Assembly: GCA_020850225.1 (NCBI GenBank)
Contig: JADZFD010000007.1
Location: 43,274 to 107,273 of the forward strand
Direction: 5' to 3'
DNA length: 64,000 bases
DNA from: Saprospiraceae bacterium
GTDB lineage: Bacteria; Bacteroidota; Bacteroidia; Chitinophagales; Saprospiraceae
The notes below the pieces were generated by a model. It did no database searches and had not been told where the DNA came from. It saw only the letters and a program-made list of their open reading frames with translations. Of this stretch, positions 18,217-28,049 are shown piece after piece. How positions within the stretch are numbered: the stretch's first letter is position 1; each line of letters opens with the position of its first letter. The translations under genes were made by a program, and so were the position numbers.

Positions 18217-19272
18217 ATGAAAAACAACATATCACGTTATATCACAGTCTTGCTTTTTACCGGTCTTGGATTAGCAACGTTGTTTTTAGTATATTACTAT
18301 CAGAATGCGGCATATCAGGCAGATTGTGCACTCAAAGGCGTATCCGGGCAGGAATGCAATCTGATAGACAAATTACTGGACGATCTGAATCATGTGAATT
18401 ATAGCTGGATATGGATTACTATCATTATGTTTATGATATCCAACGTAATGCGGGCTTACAGGTGGAAGATGATGCTGGAAGCACTTGGTTACAAGCCCAG
18501 AATGGTTAATTTATTCAGTACGGTTATGGTAAATTATCTTGCTAATCTGGGTATCCCACGATCAGGAGAATTAGTCAGGGCAGCCCTGATATCCAAATAT
18601 GATAATATTCCGGTAGAAAAAGCGTTTGGAACAGTCGTCACGGACCGGATATTTGATGTTATAATGATGGCAATTGTCTTTGGAATGACAGCGCTTTTAG
18701 GGGGTAAAGTTGTGCTGGATTACTTGGATCAAAATATTAATATAAGAGACAAAGCCGGATTTTTACTGGACAGACCGGGTGTGATAATTGCTTTTATAAT
18801 TTTGATATTGTTGGCTACTTATTTTGTTTTTAAAAACAGAACAAGACTACGGAACACAACTATAGGGAGCAAGCTTATGCATAAATTCAAGGGGTTTTAT
18901 GATGGTGTAATCAGTGTAAAAAATGTTGCCAATCTGCCTTTATTTATATTTCATACAGTTATGATCTGGATATTGTATTTTCTTATGCAGTACCTTGCTT
19001 TTTTTAGCTTTGCTCCAACTGAAAATCTGGGACCAATAGCAGGCTTAGTCGTATTTGCTTTCGGAAGTTTAGGCATAGTGGTTCCTACTCCCGGTGGAAT
19101 GGGTAGTTTTCACTTCCTGACTACTGAAGCACTGGCTATATACAATGTGCAAGGGGCAGATGCTTTTACCTACGCCAATATTGTATTCTTTTCTATTCAG
19201 ATTTTTGCCAATATTGTGTTTGGAATAATTTCACTGGTACTTCTTTCGTTATACAATAAAGTGCAGCCATGA
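18217..19272 (+). CDS. UPF0104 / lysylphosphatidylglycerol synthase-type integral membrane protein
   Basis: 351 residues with about eight hydrophobic segments and the family landmarks NVMRAYRWKMML, NYLANLGIPRSGELVRAAL, VVTDRIFDVIMM and VPTPGGMGSFH. The fold is shared with the flippase half of MprF and with archaeal AglD, but there is no aminoacyl-transferase domain here. Lipid transport or modification in the inner membrane is a family-level inference and the substrate is unknown. Its TGA overlaps the ATG of the next gene by four bases (ATGA), so translation is coupled. Confidence 0.85.
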   Translation: MKNNISRYITVLLFTGLGLATLFLVYYYQNAAYQADCALKGVSGQECNLIDKLLDDLNHVNYSWIWITIIMFMISNVMRAYRWKMMLEALGYKPRMVNLFSTVMVNYLANLGIPRSGELVRAALISKYDNIPVEKAFGTVVTDRIFDVIMMAIVFGMTALLGGKVVLDYLDQNINIRDKAGFLLDRPGVIIAFIILILLATYFVFKNRTRLRNTTIGSKLMHKFKGFYDGVISVKNVANLPLFIFHTVMIWILYFLMQYLAFFSFAPTENLGPIAGLVVFAFGSLGIVVPTPGGMGSFHFLTTEALAIYNVQGADAFTYANIVFFSIQIFANIVFGIISLVLLSLYNKVQP

Positions 19273-19763
19273 TAAAAGACAAGATATTTCACAATCCGGA
19301 TGAAGCGAAGACAACCATTGAAGACTGGAAGGCACAGGGACAGAAAATAGTGTTTACCAACGGATGTTTTGATTTGATACACATTGGTCATGTATTGTAT
19401 CTGGAGGAGGCAAAAAGCAAGGGAAACCGGTTAATTGTCGGGGTTAACAGCGATTTGAGTGTGCAGCAACTCAAGGGAAAACACCGACCAATCAATGATC
19501 AGTATAACAGAATGCATATACTGGCCGCTTTGGAAAGTGTGGATATGGTAATGCTTTTCGAAGATAATACACCCATTGAATTAATCAAAATGGTCGTTCC
19601 CGATGTTATAGTAAAAGGCGGCGACTGGAAACCGGAACAGATCGTGGGTGCAGATATAGTTCTGAAAAACGGAGGAGAAGTATTATCATTACAATTTGTC
19701 GAAAATTACTCAACAACGGCTATCGAACAAAAAATCATAAATGCCCACATAGTTCAGAAATAG
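19269..19763 (+). CDS. Heptose/glycero-manno nucleotidyltransferase (RfaE2/HldE C-domain-like)
   Basis: 164 residues, cytidylyltransferase fold. The HxGH nucleotide-binding motif is in NGCFDLIHIGHVLYLEEA, followed by GVNSDLSVQQLKG, the ribose/phosphate region RMHILAALESVD, VIVKGGDWKPEQIVG, and a C-terminal YSTTAIEQKI that corresponds to the S-T-T/S loop. These match the second domain of HldE (RfaE2), which activates D-glycero-beta-D-manno-heptose-1-phosphate with a nucleotide for LPS core synthesis. As a stand-alone domain it needs a separate kinase. Glycerol-3-phosphate cytidylyltransferase is less likely given the GDW segment. Translationally coupled to the UPF0104 gene. Confidence 0.87.
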   Translation: MIKDKIFHNPDEAKTTIEDWKAQGQKIVFTNGCFDLIHIGHVLYLEEAKSKGNRLIVGVNSDLSVQQLKGKHRPINDQYNRMHILAALESVDMVMLFEDNTPIELIKMVVPDVIVKGGDWKPEQIVGADIVLKNGGEVLSLQFVENYSTTAIEQKIINAHIVQK

Positions 19764-19868
19764 GCTGTTTATTCAGACATACCGAGAATGTGTGTGTTTA
19801 AAATTAGCGGTCCGAATTCAGCGTTACGACAAATAAATCGCAAATCGTCAGAAATTTTTAAATAAATT

Positions 19869-20666
19869 ATGCAGTTATCACATTTAATACAATTCCTGAA
19901 TGAAATAGCACCTGAACAATTTCAGGAAAGCTATGATAATGCCGGATTAATTACAGGTCATCCTGATATGACTATCCAGGGAGTTTTGGTCACACTCGAT
20001 TGTATAGAAAGTATAGTAGATGAAGCTATAGAACTGGGATGCAATGTGATAGTTGCACACCATCCGATAGTATTCAGTGGACTCAAGAGATTGAATGGAT
20101 ATAACTATGTAGAACGAACGATTATCAAGGCCATAAAGCACGATATCGCCATATATGCTATCCACACCAATCTGGACAATGTTTTTTTATCCGGAGTTAA
20201 TACTAAAATCTCGGATAAACTCGCACTTCATGACATAGAGATTCTGGCACCTAAGCCGGATATCATCTATAAAAACTACCCTGTAGGTGCCGGTATGACA
20301 GGCTATCTGCCAGCACCAATGGAGCCGGAGTTATTCTTTGAGTATGTGAAGGATAAAATGGAATTGAAAGTTTTCAAACATACAGCTATTTGCAAAGACA
20401 AGATACTAAAGGTAGCACTCTGTGGTGGGTCAGGTGGTTTCCTGCTGCAGCAGAGTATACGGTCAGGAGCAGACGTTTTTATTACTTCAGATTATAAATA
20501 TCATGAATTTTTTGATGCTGATGGCAAAATTATTATAATCGATACAGGGCATTTCGAGAGTGAAAAGTTTACAATTGATTTACTTTATGATTTGATTGTT
20601 AATAATTTTAGTACCTTTGCAACCCATTATACAAATATAATTACTAATCCTATCAATTTTTATTAA
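19869..20666 (+). CDS. Nif3-like dinuclear metal-centre protein (DUF34)
   Basis: 265 residues. Conserved metal ligands appear in VIVAHHPIVFSGLK, in AIHTNLDNV and in the C-terminal DTGHFESEKFTIDLLYD. The family forms hexameric toroids with a two-metal site and has been tied to GTP cyclohydrolase I-like or metal-handling roles; no firm activity is assigned. Many Bacteroidota members carry a PII-like insert and reach about 365 residues; this one is the short form without the insert. It is followed after six bases by the zinc-ribbon coiled-coil gene, a neighbour pair often seen in this phylum. Confidence 0.9.
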   Translation: MQLSHLIQFLNEIAPEQFQESYDNAGLITGHPDMTIQGVLVTLDCIESIVDEAIELGCNVIVAHHPIVFSGLKRLNGYNYVERTIIKAIKHDIAIYAIHTNLDNVFLSGVNTKISDKLALHDIEILAPKPDIIYKNYPVGAGMTGYLPAPMEPELFFEYVKDKMELKVFKHTAICKDKILKVALCGGSGGFLLQQSIRSGADVFITSDYKYHEFFDADGKIIIIDTGHFESEKFTIDLLYDLIVNNFSTFATHYTNIITNPINFY

Positions 20667-20672
20667 ATAAAT

Positions 20673-21425
20673 ATGGCAACTGTAAAAGAAAAAAGTATTG
20701 CAGAAAGATTAAAAGCCTTATATGATCTCCAGCAGATTGACTCCAAATTAGACAGCATCGCTGTATTAAAAGGAGAATTACCTATGGAGGTGAGTGATCT
20801 TGAAGATGATATTTCAGGAATACAAATGCGTATTCAGAAACATGAAGCCTCAATAAATGATGTAGAAACAGAAATTTCAAGGCATAATTCCAATATTAAG
20901 GAATCAGAATTGCTAATAAGCAAGTACGAAAAACAACTGGATAACGTCAAAAACAACAGAGAATTTGATGCATTGACAAAAGAAGTCGGTTTACAAAAAC
21001 TGGAGATTCAGCTTTCACAGAAAAAAATTCGTGAAGCCAGTGTTACCAATGAATCCAAGATCGAATCTCTGGCACAACTTAAGGCCAAACTTGAACAAAG
21101 AATCAAAGATGTAGAAGCCAAAAAGGTTGAATTACAAAAGATAATTGAAAAATCCGAAAAGGAAGAAGCCAAACTAATTAAAGAGTCTGACAAGGCAAGA
21201 AAAAATATCGAAGACAGAGTCCTTTTGTCCTATGATAAAATCAGAAAAACATACAGAAATGGTTTGGCAGTTGTCACCGTATCCAGAGGTGCTTGCGGAG
21301 GGTGCTTTAACAGAATACCACCCCAATTGCAAATAGAAATCGGAATAATGAAGAATATTATCGCATGTGAACATTGTGGTCGGGTACTTATAGATGAAAA
21401 GGCACTTCTCGAAGATGCAGAGTAA
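20673..21425 (+). CDS. Coiled-coil protein with C4-type zinc ribbon
   Basis: 250 residues. Residues about 10-190 are heptad-rich, charged and helical, a long antiparallel coiled coil. The C-terminal zinc ribbon has Cys208 and Cys211 in GACGGCFNR and Cys232 and Cys235 in ACEHCGRV. The family (CdsZ-like, zf-RING_7) is common beside Nif3-like genes; a nucleic-acid or chaperone-type role is possible but unproven. Six bases separate it from the Nif3-like gene, so they form an operon. A terminator-like hairpin lies 46 bases after its stop. Confidence 0.88.
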   Translation: MATVKEKSIAERLKALYDLQQIDSKLDSIAVLKGELPMEVSDLEDDISGIQMRIQKHEASINDVETEISRHNSNIKESELLISKYEKQLDNVKNNREFDALTKEVGLQKLEIQLSQKKIREASVTNESKIESLAQLKAKLEQRIKDVEAKKVELQKIIEKSEKEEAKLIKESDKARKNIEDRVLLSYDKIRKTYRNGLAVVTVSRGACGGCFNRIPPQLQIEIGIMKNIIACEHCGRVLIDEKALLEDAE

Positions 21426-21471
21426 TCTCAATGAAGTAAATCTGTAAATTAATTTCTTAAAAAATATTATG

Positions 21472-21500
21472 CCCCCAATGATTTTCATTTGGGGTTTTTT
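21472..21500 (+). terminator. Rho-independent terminator-like hairpin
   Basis: CCCCAATGA pairs with TCATTTGGGG (one bulged T) around a three-base loop and is followed by TTTTTTG and more Ts. It would end the Nif3-like/zinc-ribbon transcript. The next gene starts only six bases past the first T-run, so the hairpin also lies in that gene's leader. Confidence 0.8.
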
Positions 21501-21505
21501 GTTTT

Positions 21506-22999
21506 ATGAAACTGGATTTTTCAATTATTATTTTTCTGATTTTTGGAATGACAGGCACAGTGTCCACAGCCCTGACTCAGGGCAGGCTGATACTCTCAGA
21601 TCAGATGGTAGCTGCATATAATGAAATTTCAGCTTTAAGAATCCAGGAAGGAAAAAGGATACTTCAGAAATCAGATTATGCAGCCAATAACAATTGGATG
21701 GGGTTGTATATTGAAAATTATATTGACTTCTTTACATTATTTATTCAGGAAGACAAGGCATTGTATAATAAATTACTCCCTAACCGAAATTACAGGTTAA
21801 AAAAAATAAGGAATGCTGATTCCAACTCACCATATTATCGGTTTTGTCAGGCAGAAATTATTTTGCAGTGGGCGATTATCAAATTAAAATTCAATGATAA
21901 GGTCAGTGCAGCGCGCGACATATATGAAGCATATAATCTGTTAGAGGAAAACCAGCAGAAATATCCCGATTTTATTTTAAATAATAAAAGCCAGAGCATT
22001 ATACATGCTCTGGCAGAAAATATACCATCCTGGGTCAGAAGATTACTGAAAATAAATGGCTCTATCCAAAAAGGAACCAAAGAGATTAAAGCACTGGCAG
22101 ATTATACGTTGGAAAACCAGCATATGTTTAAGAATGAAGTGGTGGCTATCTACAGTTATATTCAGTTTTATTCCAATAATAAGAAACAGGACGCATACGA
22201 TTTGTTGGACAAATATAAACTTGACCACCGTACGAATCCACTGATAGCCTTCCTTAAAGCCACAATGGCACAAAAAAATGGCTATAATGAAACTGCAATA
22301 AAAATATTGGAAGAACGACCTCAATCCAATAACTATTTGCAAATGCATTATCTGGATTTTCTTCTGGGAAAATTCAAATTATACAGGCTTGACAAGGATG
22401 CCGATGAATTTATTTTACAATTTGTCAATCATTTCAAAGGTCAACACTACAGGAAAGAAGCTTATCAAAAACTGGCATGGCACAGCCTCGTAGTCAGAAA
22501 TGATAGAAATGCTTATTTAAAGTATATGGAAAAATGTAAAAATCTGGGAACAACACTGATAGATGAGGACAAACAGGCTTTTAGAGAAGCAAGGAACAAT
22601 GAGATTCCTGATATACATTTACTCAAGTCAAGACTCCTGTATGACGGAGGGTACTATCAGAGAGCATATGATGTAATAGCAAACCATGCTCAGGAATATG
22701 TAAATTCATCAAATGAAGGAGAATACTACTACAGAATGGCACGTATTCAGGACGCTTTAAATAAGGATAATGAAGCCGTAAAGTATTATAAGATAACTAT
22801 AGAAAAAAGCAACCCCAATAAATATTATGCATGTAGTGCTGCATTAAATACAGGACTTATATATGAAAGAAAATATAAATATAAAGATGCTGAATTTTAT
22901 TTTAACAAATGTCTTCAACTCAATGCAGAAGGATATGGCAACAGCCTTCATCAGAAAGCCAAATCCGGAATTGAAAGAATAAATAATAATAAAAATTAA
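21506..22999 (+). CDS. Exported TPR-like helical protein of unknown function
   Basis: 497 residues. A signal peptide or N-terminal membrane segment (about 1-25, ending near ALTQ) is followed by an all-helical body. Repeats recognisable as TPRs are clearest at the C-terminus, for example GEYYYRMARIQDALNKDNEA and ALNTGLIYERKYKYKDAEFY. No enzyme motif is visible. The body resembles other Bacteroidota TPR proteins of the periplasm; a scaffold role is the most that can be inferred. The start is 6 bases after a terminator-like T-run, so the promoter must lie within or upstream of that hairpin, or the gene depends on read-through. Confidence 0.75.
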   Translation: MKLDFSIIIFLIFGMTGTVSTALTQGRLILSDQMVAAYNEISALRIQEGKRILQKSDYAANNNWMGLYIENYIDFFTLFIQEDKALYNKLLPNRNYRLKKIRNADSNSPYYRFCQAEIILQWAIIKLKFNDKVSAARDIYEAYNLLEENQQKYPDFILNNKSQSIIHALAENIPSWVRRLLKINGSIQKGTKEIKALADYTLENQHMFKNEVVAIYSYIQFYSNNKKQDAYDLLDKYKLDHRTNPLIAFLKATMAQKNGYNETAIKILEERPQSNNYLQMHYLDFLLGKFKLYRLDKDADEFILQFVNHFKGQHYRKEAYQKLAWHSLVVRNDRNAYLKYMEKCKNLGTTLIDEDKQAFREARNNEIPDIHLLKSRLLYDGGYYQRAYDVIANHAQEYVNSSNEGEYYYRMARIQDALNKDNEAVKYYKITIEKSNPNKYYACSAALNTGLIYERKYKYKDAEFYFNKCLQLNAEGYGNSLHQKAKSGIERINNNKN

Positions 23000-23364
23000 A
23001 ACTTAATTTGATTCTGAAATAATACAACCTGATTCATTTTTTTGATATTTTGAGATGAAATTATGTATCTTGTATTATTACTTAAGTTGAATAAAATCCA
23101 ATTTTACTTATTCAGTAATGGTACTATACTAATAAAAAATCGTATTTTTGTGTTTAAATATAATCAGGTTCTCTCCCAATATTTTTACACATTGAATATT
23201 TTGGCTTGTTATTTGTATCAAATAAGTAAAACAAATAGCTATATTCCTTGTAGTTATAGCCATAATAAAGTAAATTTATAACTAATGAGGTATTTATATA
23301 TTAAACATGTTATAAATTGTATTAATTTTGTCTTTTGAATTTAATAATTTTTAAAATTCCTGAA
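23000..23364. other. Intergenic region, 365 bp, with promoter boxes
   Basis: AT-rich leader of the SprB-like gene. It holds two perfect TAnnTTTG boxes, TATTTTTG at 23143-23150 and TAATTTTG at 23323-23330, and a short inverted repeat (GCTATA/TATAGC near 23240). No gene or RNA is evident. Confidence 0.5.
23323..23330 (+). promoter_or_regulatory. Bacteroidota -7 box of the SprB-like gene (TAATTTTG)
   Basis: Perfect -7 box, 35 bases before the ATG at 23365. It supports that ATG over an in-frame TTG at 23335, which would lie at or before the likely transcription start. Confidence 0.5.
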
Positions 23365-26300
23365 ATGAGGAAAATTTTCATTACACTCTTGTTAGGCATG
23401 CTTTTTTGCCTGAATAACATCCAAGCACAGGTGACGGTATCTATATCCAGTGCACTTGTTGATAAGGATGCAAATGCCAATATAGATGTTACTGTTAAAG
23501 GATTTACCAATATTGCCGGAATGCAATATTCAATTAATTATGATTCTACAGTAGTTGAATTTGTATCTTTTACAAATGTTACAACATTGTTACCTGATCT
23601 GGAAAGCGGTTTAGCCGGACCGATTGGAACAACCTTAAAGAAAGGACAGATTGTTGTAACCTGGAATAATGCCAATGGAAATTCTTTGCCTGACAATACG
23701 CGGCTATTTACTATTGTTTTCAAGGCAATCGGTGATAAAGGTACAAAATCCGATATAGTAGTCAGTAAGGTGCCAAGGATTATTCAGATCTTTGATGTTA
23801 GCCTAAAAGAACTTTCAGTTTCGAGCAATAAAGGAACTGTTACTATTAAGGGAACACCACCCAGTAACACCTGTGTAGATCCACCATGTACGGATCCTAA
23901 AAATTTCAGATTGGCAGGAGGTGTCAAAAGCGTCAAAAAAGGGGACAATGTTTGTGTGCCCATAACTGTTAAAAATTTCAACAATATGATTTCCGGTCAG
24001 GGTTCTTTAAACTGGGATCCTGCAGTAATTAGATATACTAATGTTAAGTTTCCTTCTTCGGGTGGAATTCCTGGATTTGGAGGACCTAATGATTATAATG
24101 ACAGCGGTGCTCCTCAGGGAAAATTCCGATACCTATGGTCATCAGACAAAAAAGTAACCTTGCCTGACAGCACTGTAATTATGGAATTGTGTTTTGATGC
24201 AATAGGTAAAGTTGGAGAAGTAGGATGTTTGAAAATGTCAGACGATCCCTTACTTACACTCTGGGAACAGGATGTAACCGGTATTATCCCTGCATGTTAT
24301 TTATATGGTAAAATTACAATAACGGACACAGATCCAAATCCGACTAAAGTAGTTACAATCAATTTGAATCCTGCATCCGGTAAAAAAGGAGATATAGTAT
24401 GTATTGATGTATCTGTTTTAAATTTTATAGACATTTTTACTATTCAGACAAAGTTTGGATGGGATCCGGCTCAGTTGAAATTTGTCAGAACTGAAGGATA
24501 CAATCTTGAAGGGCTGAATTCCGGAATTTTTAATAATACCAACAACACATTGAGTATGTCCTGGAGCAACGGAAGTCCTCAGACAAAACCGGATGGCCAT
24601 AAGATATTCAGAATGTGTTTTGAATTGTTATGTCCTGATGGTAATAATTATTCAGCACAGATTACAGTGCCTGGTCCTACAGAAATAACTGCCAGTGTAA
24701 ATGGTTCTCCTGCCCAGGTGACCAGTGCTGTAAATGGGACATCTATCAGTGTAACCTGTACAACTGTTGATCCGCCAGTGTGCGCAACGGGAGCAATTAC
24801 ACAACCCAGTTGTAACGGAGGCAGTGATGGTAGTGCTGCCATGACGGTTACCAATGGTAATTCATGCGATTATCAATGGAAATCATCTACGGGTACAGTA
24901 ATTAAAAGTGGTGCGATATCAAGTGGTAATCTGACACTTACCGGAGTTAAAGCAGGTACATATACTTTCAGTGTTGTTTGTTCAGGAACTGTAGCTACAA
25001 CATGTACGGCTGTTATAGCAGAACCTTCAAGGATAAGTATCCCAACCAACAATGTGGTTACGAATGAAAATTGTGGGTCTAAAGGACAGATTAATATAAG
25101 TGGTACTTCAGGCGGTAATGGAGGATATCAGTACAATTGGGATCCGTCACTGGGCAATACAGCTAATCCTACGAATCTAAGTGCTGGAACATATAAAGTT
25201 ACAGTTACAGACTCAAAAGGGTGTACGGCGTCTGAATCCTTTGTAATTACTGATGTTATTACACCACTATCTGTAACGGTTACACCTACACATGCAAGAT
25301 GTAACGGAGATAGCAACGGTGCAGCTAAAGTAACAGTATCCGGAGGATGTACTCCTTATATATATAGCTGGTCTGCCGGATTATCAGGAGATGCTCCGCA
25401 GGGACTAAAAGCCGGAACATACAGTGTTACTGTATCTGACAGCTCCAATCCTGCTCATACAGCAGTATCATCAGTTACCATTAATGAACCTTCGGCTGTC
25501 AATGTCACGGTTACTAATATCAAAAAAACCAGTGGAACTTCAACATCTGACGGAGAAATTACTATTAATATATCAGGTGGTACACCAGGTTATGTAACTT
25601 CATGGTCAGGAAGTTTACAGGGTGGTGCAACCAATGGAACCCAACTGGTATCAGGTATACCGGCAGGAATCTACAGTGTAACAGTGACTGATGCGAATGG
25701 ATGTACCAGTGTACGTAATAATATTGAAGTAACATCAGAAAAAGAGATTATTGACCCACCGGTAATTGGTAACGTAACAGTTTCTTCAAACTATAATGGA
25801 TTTGGAGTTACTTGTTTTGGAGGAAACGATGGTCAGATAACAGGATCTATTACAAAAGGAACATTTCCGGTTACGGTCACATTAAAGTCAGGGATACAGA
25901 CTATTGGTTCACCACAGGTTATCAGCAGTCCTAATTTTACATTTTCTAGTCTGATAGCCGGCACTTATACTGTGGTTGTTGAGAATTCAGCAGGCTCTGT
26001 TACATCTACTTCATTACGAATAACACAACCATCCAAGCTGGCAGCAACCGTAAATACAAATTGCTCTGACCTGGATAAAGAAAATGGCTTTATAGAAGTT
26101 TTAATGAATAATACCGGAGTAGGTAACTATTCATATTTTTGGCTGGAAGTTAATGACTTAGACAATAAGATTGAAAATGTTGGAGTAGGTAAATACAATC
26201 TGACTGTTACAGATGGTAATGGTTGTGAGCTAAGATTGCCTAATTTGGAAGTGAAAACCTGTTCAATAAATCTGGGAGATTGTTATAATGCATCTACTAT

Positions 26301-26562
26301 TATTACACCCAACGGGGATAATTTAAATGATATATTTTTAATTAACTGTGTAGATGACAATCCTTCAGACTTATCTGTATTTGACAGATGGGGACGACTC
26401 GTATATTCGCAGTTGAATTACGACAACACCTGGCAAGGAATTGATAATGCCGGAAAAGATCTTAAAGAAGGTGGATATATCTGGGTATTAACCGTTAACT
26501 TCGGACAGGGCAGAAAGGAAGTATATAAAGGTACGTTAACCTTGTTAAGAGGTGATAAATAA
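23365..26562 (+). CDS. Large secreted adhesin: cohesin-like modules, SprB repeats, T9SS type B sorting domain
   Basis: 1065 residues from the ATG at 23365. The signal peptide ends near NIQAQ (residue 22). Three cohesin-like beta modules follow (roughly 23-147, 180-305 and 325-450), each with a pattern such as VKNFNNMISGQGSLNWDPA. Then comes a run of SprB-type repeats (about 460-960) ending in motifs like GTYKVTVTDSKGC. The last about 90 residues are the gliding-motility-associated C-terminal domain (TIITPNGDNLNDIF, FDRWGRLVY), a type B T9SS export signal. A surface adhesin or gliding filament is inferred. The PorP/SprF-like gene follows after 31 bases, the usual partner. Confidence 0.9.
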   Translation: MRKIFITLLLGMLFCLNNIQAQVTVSISSALVDKDANANIDVTVKGFTNIAGMQYSINYDSTVVEFVSFTNVTTLLPDLESGLAGPIGTTLKKGQIVVTWNNANGNSLPDNTRLFTIVFKAIGDKGTKSDIVVSKVPRIIQIFDVSLKELSVSSNKGTVTIKGTPPSNTCVDPPCTDPKNFRLAGGVKSVKKGDNVCVPITVKNFNNMISGQGSLNWDPAVIRYTNVKFPSSGGIPGFGGPNDYNDSGAPQGKFRYLWSSDKKVTLPDSTVIMELCFDAIGKVGEVGCLKMSDDPLLTLWEQDVTGIIPACYLYGKITITDTDPNPTKVVTINLNPASGKKGDIVCIDVSVLNFIDIFTIQTKFGWDPAQLKFVRTEGYNLEGLNSGIFNNTNNTLSMSWSNGSPQTKPDGHKIFRMCFELLCPDGNNYSAQITVPGPTEITASVNGSPAQVTSAVNGTSISVTCTTVDPPVCATGAITQPSCNGGSDGSAAMTVTNGNSCDYQWKSSTGTVIKSGAISSGNLTLTGVKAGTYTFSVVCSGTVATTCTAVIAEPSRISIPTNNVVTNENCGSKGQINISGTSGGNGGYQYNWDPSLGNTANPTNLSAGTYKVTVTDSKGCTASESFVITDVITPLSVTVTPTHARCNGDSNGAAKVTVSGGCTPYIYSWSAGLSGDAPQGLKAGTYSVTVSDSSNPAHTAVSSVTINEPSAVNVTVTNIKKTSGTSTSDGEITINISGGTPGYVTSWSGSLQGGATNGTQLVSGIPAGIYSVTVTDANGCTSVRNNIEVTSEKEIIDPPVIGNVTVSSNYNGFGVTCFGGNDGQITGSITKGTFPVTVTLKSGIQTIGSPQVISSPNFTFSSLIAGTYTVVVENSAGSVTSTSLRITQPSKLAATVNTNCSDLDKENGFIEVLMNNTGVGNYSYFWLEVNDLDNKIENVGVGKYNLTVTDGNGCELRLPNLEVKTCSINLGDCYNASTIITPNGDNLNDIFLINCVDDNPSDLSVFDRWGRLVYSQLNYDNTWQGIDNAGKDLKEGGYIWVLTVNFGQGRKEVYKGTLTLLRGDK

Positions 26563-26593
26563 TTAAAGTTGTCAATACAAAAAAGTAAATTTT

Positions 26594-27511
26594 ATGAAAA
26601 CAGGATATATATATTTAGCATCAGTACTTTTCTTTGTAATTGCAGGATTCAATAACAAAGTCCATGGACAGGCACGATATTTTGATGAAAGATACATTTA
26701 TACTCAGGCCAATTTATCACCACAACTGATTAATCCGGGTGCTTATGGTGCCAATATGGATCACAATATTTTGGTAAATTACCGCAATAAGTGGTCAGGT
26801 ATTGATGGCGCACCACGAACGATTACATTGGCTTATAATGGAGCTGTAGGCAATAGATTAGGTTTGGGCGTCAACATTATGAGTGATAAATTCGGAGAGC
26901 TTGAAACGTTTAAAGGAGGAGTAGGATTGTCTTACACAATTCAATCAGAAAGTAACCATGTAGGTTTTGGTATATCGGCCGATTATATTAAGCATGGATT
27001 AGCCGGATTGGGTAATGCCGTTCCCGGAGATCCTATTGTAAACGGAGCTCTTGAAGGTGCTGAATATTTTGAAGCGTCATTTGGTGTGTATGGGGTATAT
27101 CTGAATAAATTAACCTATGGGTTAGTATTGCCTTCATTGATTAATGCAAGAATCAGTGATATCGACGTTGAATCACCCTCCAGAGAGTTGGGATTTATTT
27201 TGCAATTTGGATACAAGGTTGTCGTACATCCGGATATTTCCCTTACGCCTAATATCATTATGAAAAAGCTTAACAATGTTCCGACACACATAGATCTCAA
27301 CCTGAATTTCGGATTCTTGCAGGATAAGCTGTTGGCTGGTGTCAATTATACCCTGGGAGCTGACAAGAGATTAGGATTTCTTTTAGGTACAAAAATCGAT
27401 AAATTTAATTTTTATTATTCCTATAATACTTCATCACATATAATTCAGGACTATAATAATGGATCTCATGAATTAACAATTGGTGTTAATTTTGGAGGCA
27501 AAAAGTCTTAG
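26594..27511 (+). CDS. PorP/SprF family outer-membrane protein
   Basis: 305 residues. The signal peptide ends near VHGQ (residue 26). The mature start has SPQLINPGAYGANMDHNILV, the family's hallmark N-terminal region, followed by alternating beta strands typical of an outer-membrane barrel and the C-terminal HELTIGVNFGGKKS. SprF-type proteins assist secretion or surface attachment of the SprB-like protein encoded next to them; here the partner is the 23365 adhesin, 31 bases upstream, in one operon that ends at the hairpin 30 bases downstream. Confidence 0.9.
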   Translation: MKTGYIYLASVLFFVIAGFNNKVHGQARYFDERYIYTQANLSPQLINPGAYGANMDHNILVNYRNKWSGIDGAPRTITLAYNGAVGNRLGLGVNIMSDKFGELETFKGGVGLSYTIQSESNHVGFGISADYIKHGLAGLGNAVPGDPIVNGALEGAEYFEASFGVYGVYLNKLTYGLVLPSLINARISDIDVESPSRELGFILQFGYKVVVHPDISLTPNIIMKKLNNVPTHIDLNLNFGFLQDKLLAGVNYTLGADKRLGFLLGTKIDKFNFYYSYNTSSHIIQDYNNGSHELTIGVNFGGKKS

Positions 27512-27540
27512 ACAGTATCAACAATATATTTATTTAAGTA

Positions 27541-27571
27541 AAAGGGTTATCTGTATGGATAACCCTTTTTT
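27541..27571 (+). terminator. Rho-independent terminator
   Basis: AAAGGGTTATC pairs perfectly with GATAACCCTTT (11 bp) around the loop TGTATG and runs into a T-tract. It ends the adhesin-PorP/SprF operon. Confidence 0.92.
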
Positions 27572-28049
27572 AGTTTATAGATTGCAATTCCGCCTATTTT
27601 AACAATATTTGAAACTGAGTATTGAGGAAAAACGTAGCTATAGATTTGTGAAGTAATTACAATATGGTTACGTTCTGGCTATATTTAGTATTAAATGTAA
27701 GGATGATACAGATAATCGTAATTATTATGATCTGATTCAGGAAATTCGTTAATCGAAACACTTCCATTCAATCAAACAAAATTATATTTCGTGTATATAT
27801 TAAATTATTAAGACTAACTTGTATTAAATTTTGCTTGATGATTATTAACATTAATTTAAAATCAAAAATCAACTTCTTCATAGCTTTAGGAGTATAATTA
27901 TTTATATATTCGTAACAAGTAACTACTTCATTTTCAGGCAAAAAAAAATATTGATACACAATTTTCCAAATTTATTCTGTAATTATGTTGTAATAGTTAA
28001 AGTAATACATTGAATTGATTTTAATATTAAAAATTTCAAGGTCGTGTAA

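Noticed and set aside
27671..27752. Short coding-like stretch (LAIFSIKCKDDTDNRNYYDL) downstream of the PorP/SprF terminator
   Set aside because: No start codon, only about 26 codons, and stops on both sides. It might be an insertion-sequence remnant, but nothing else (terminal repeats, target duplication) supports that.
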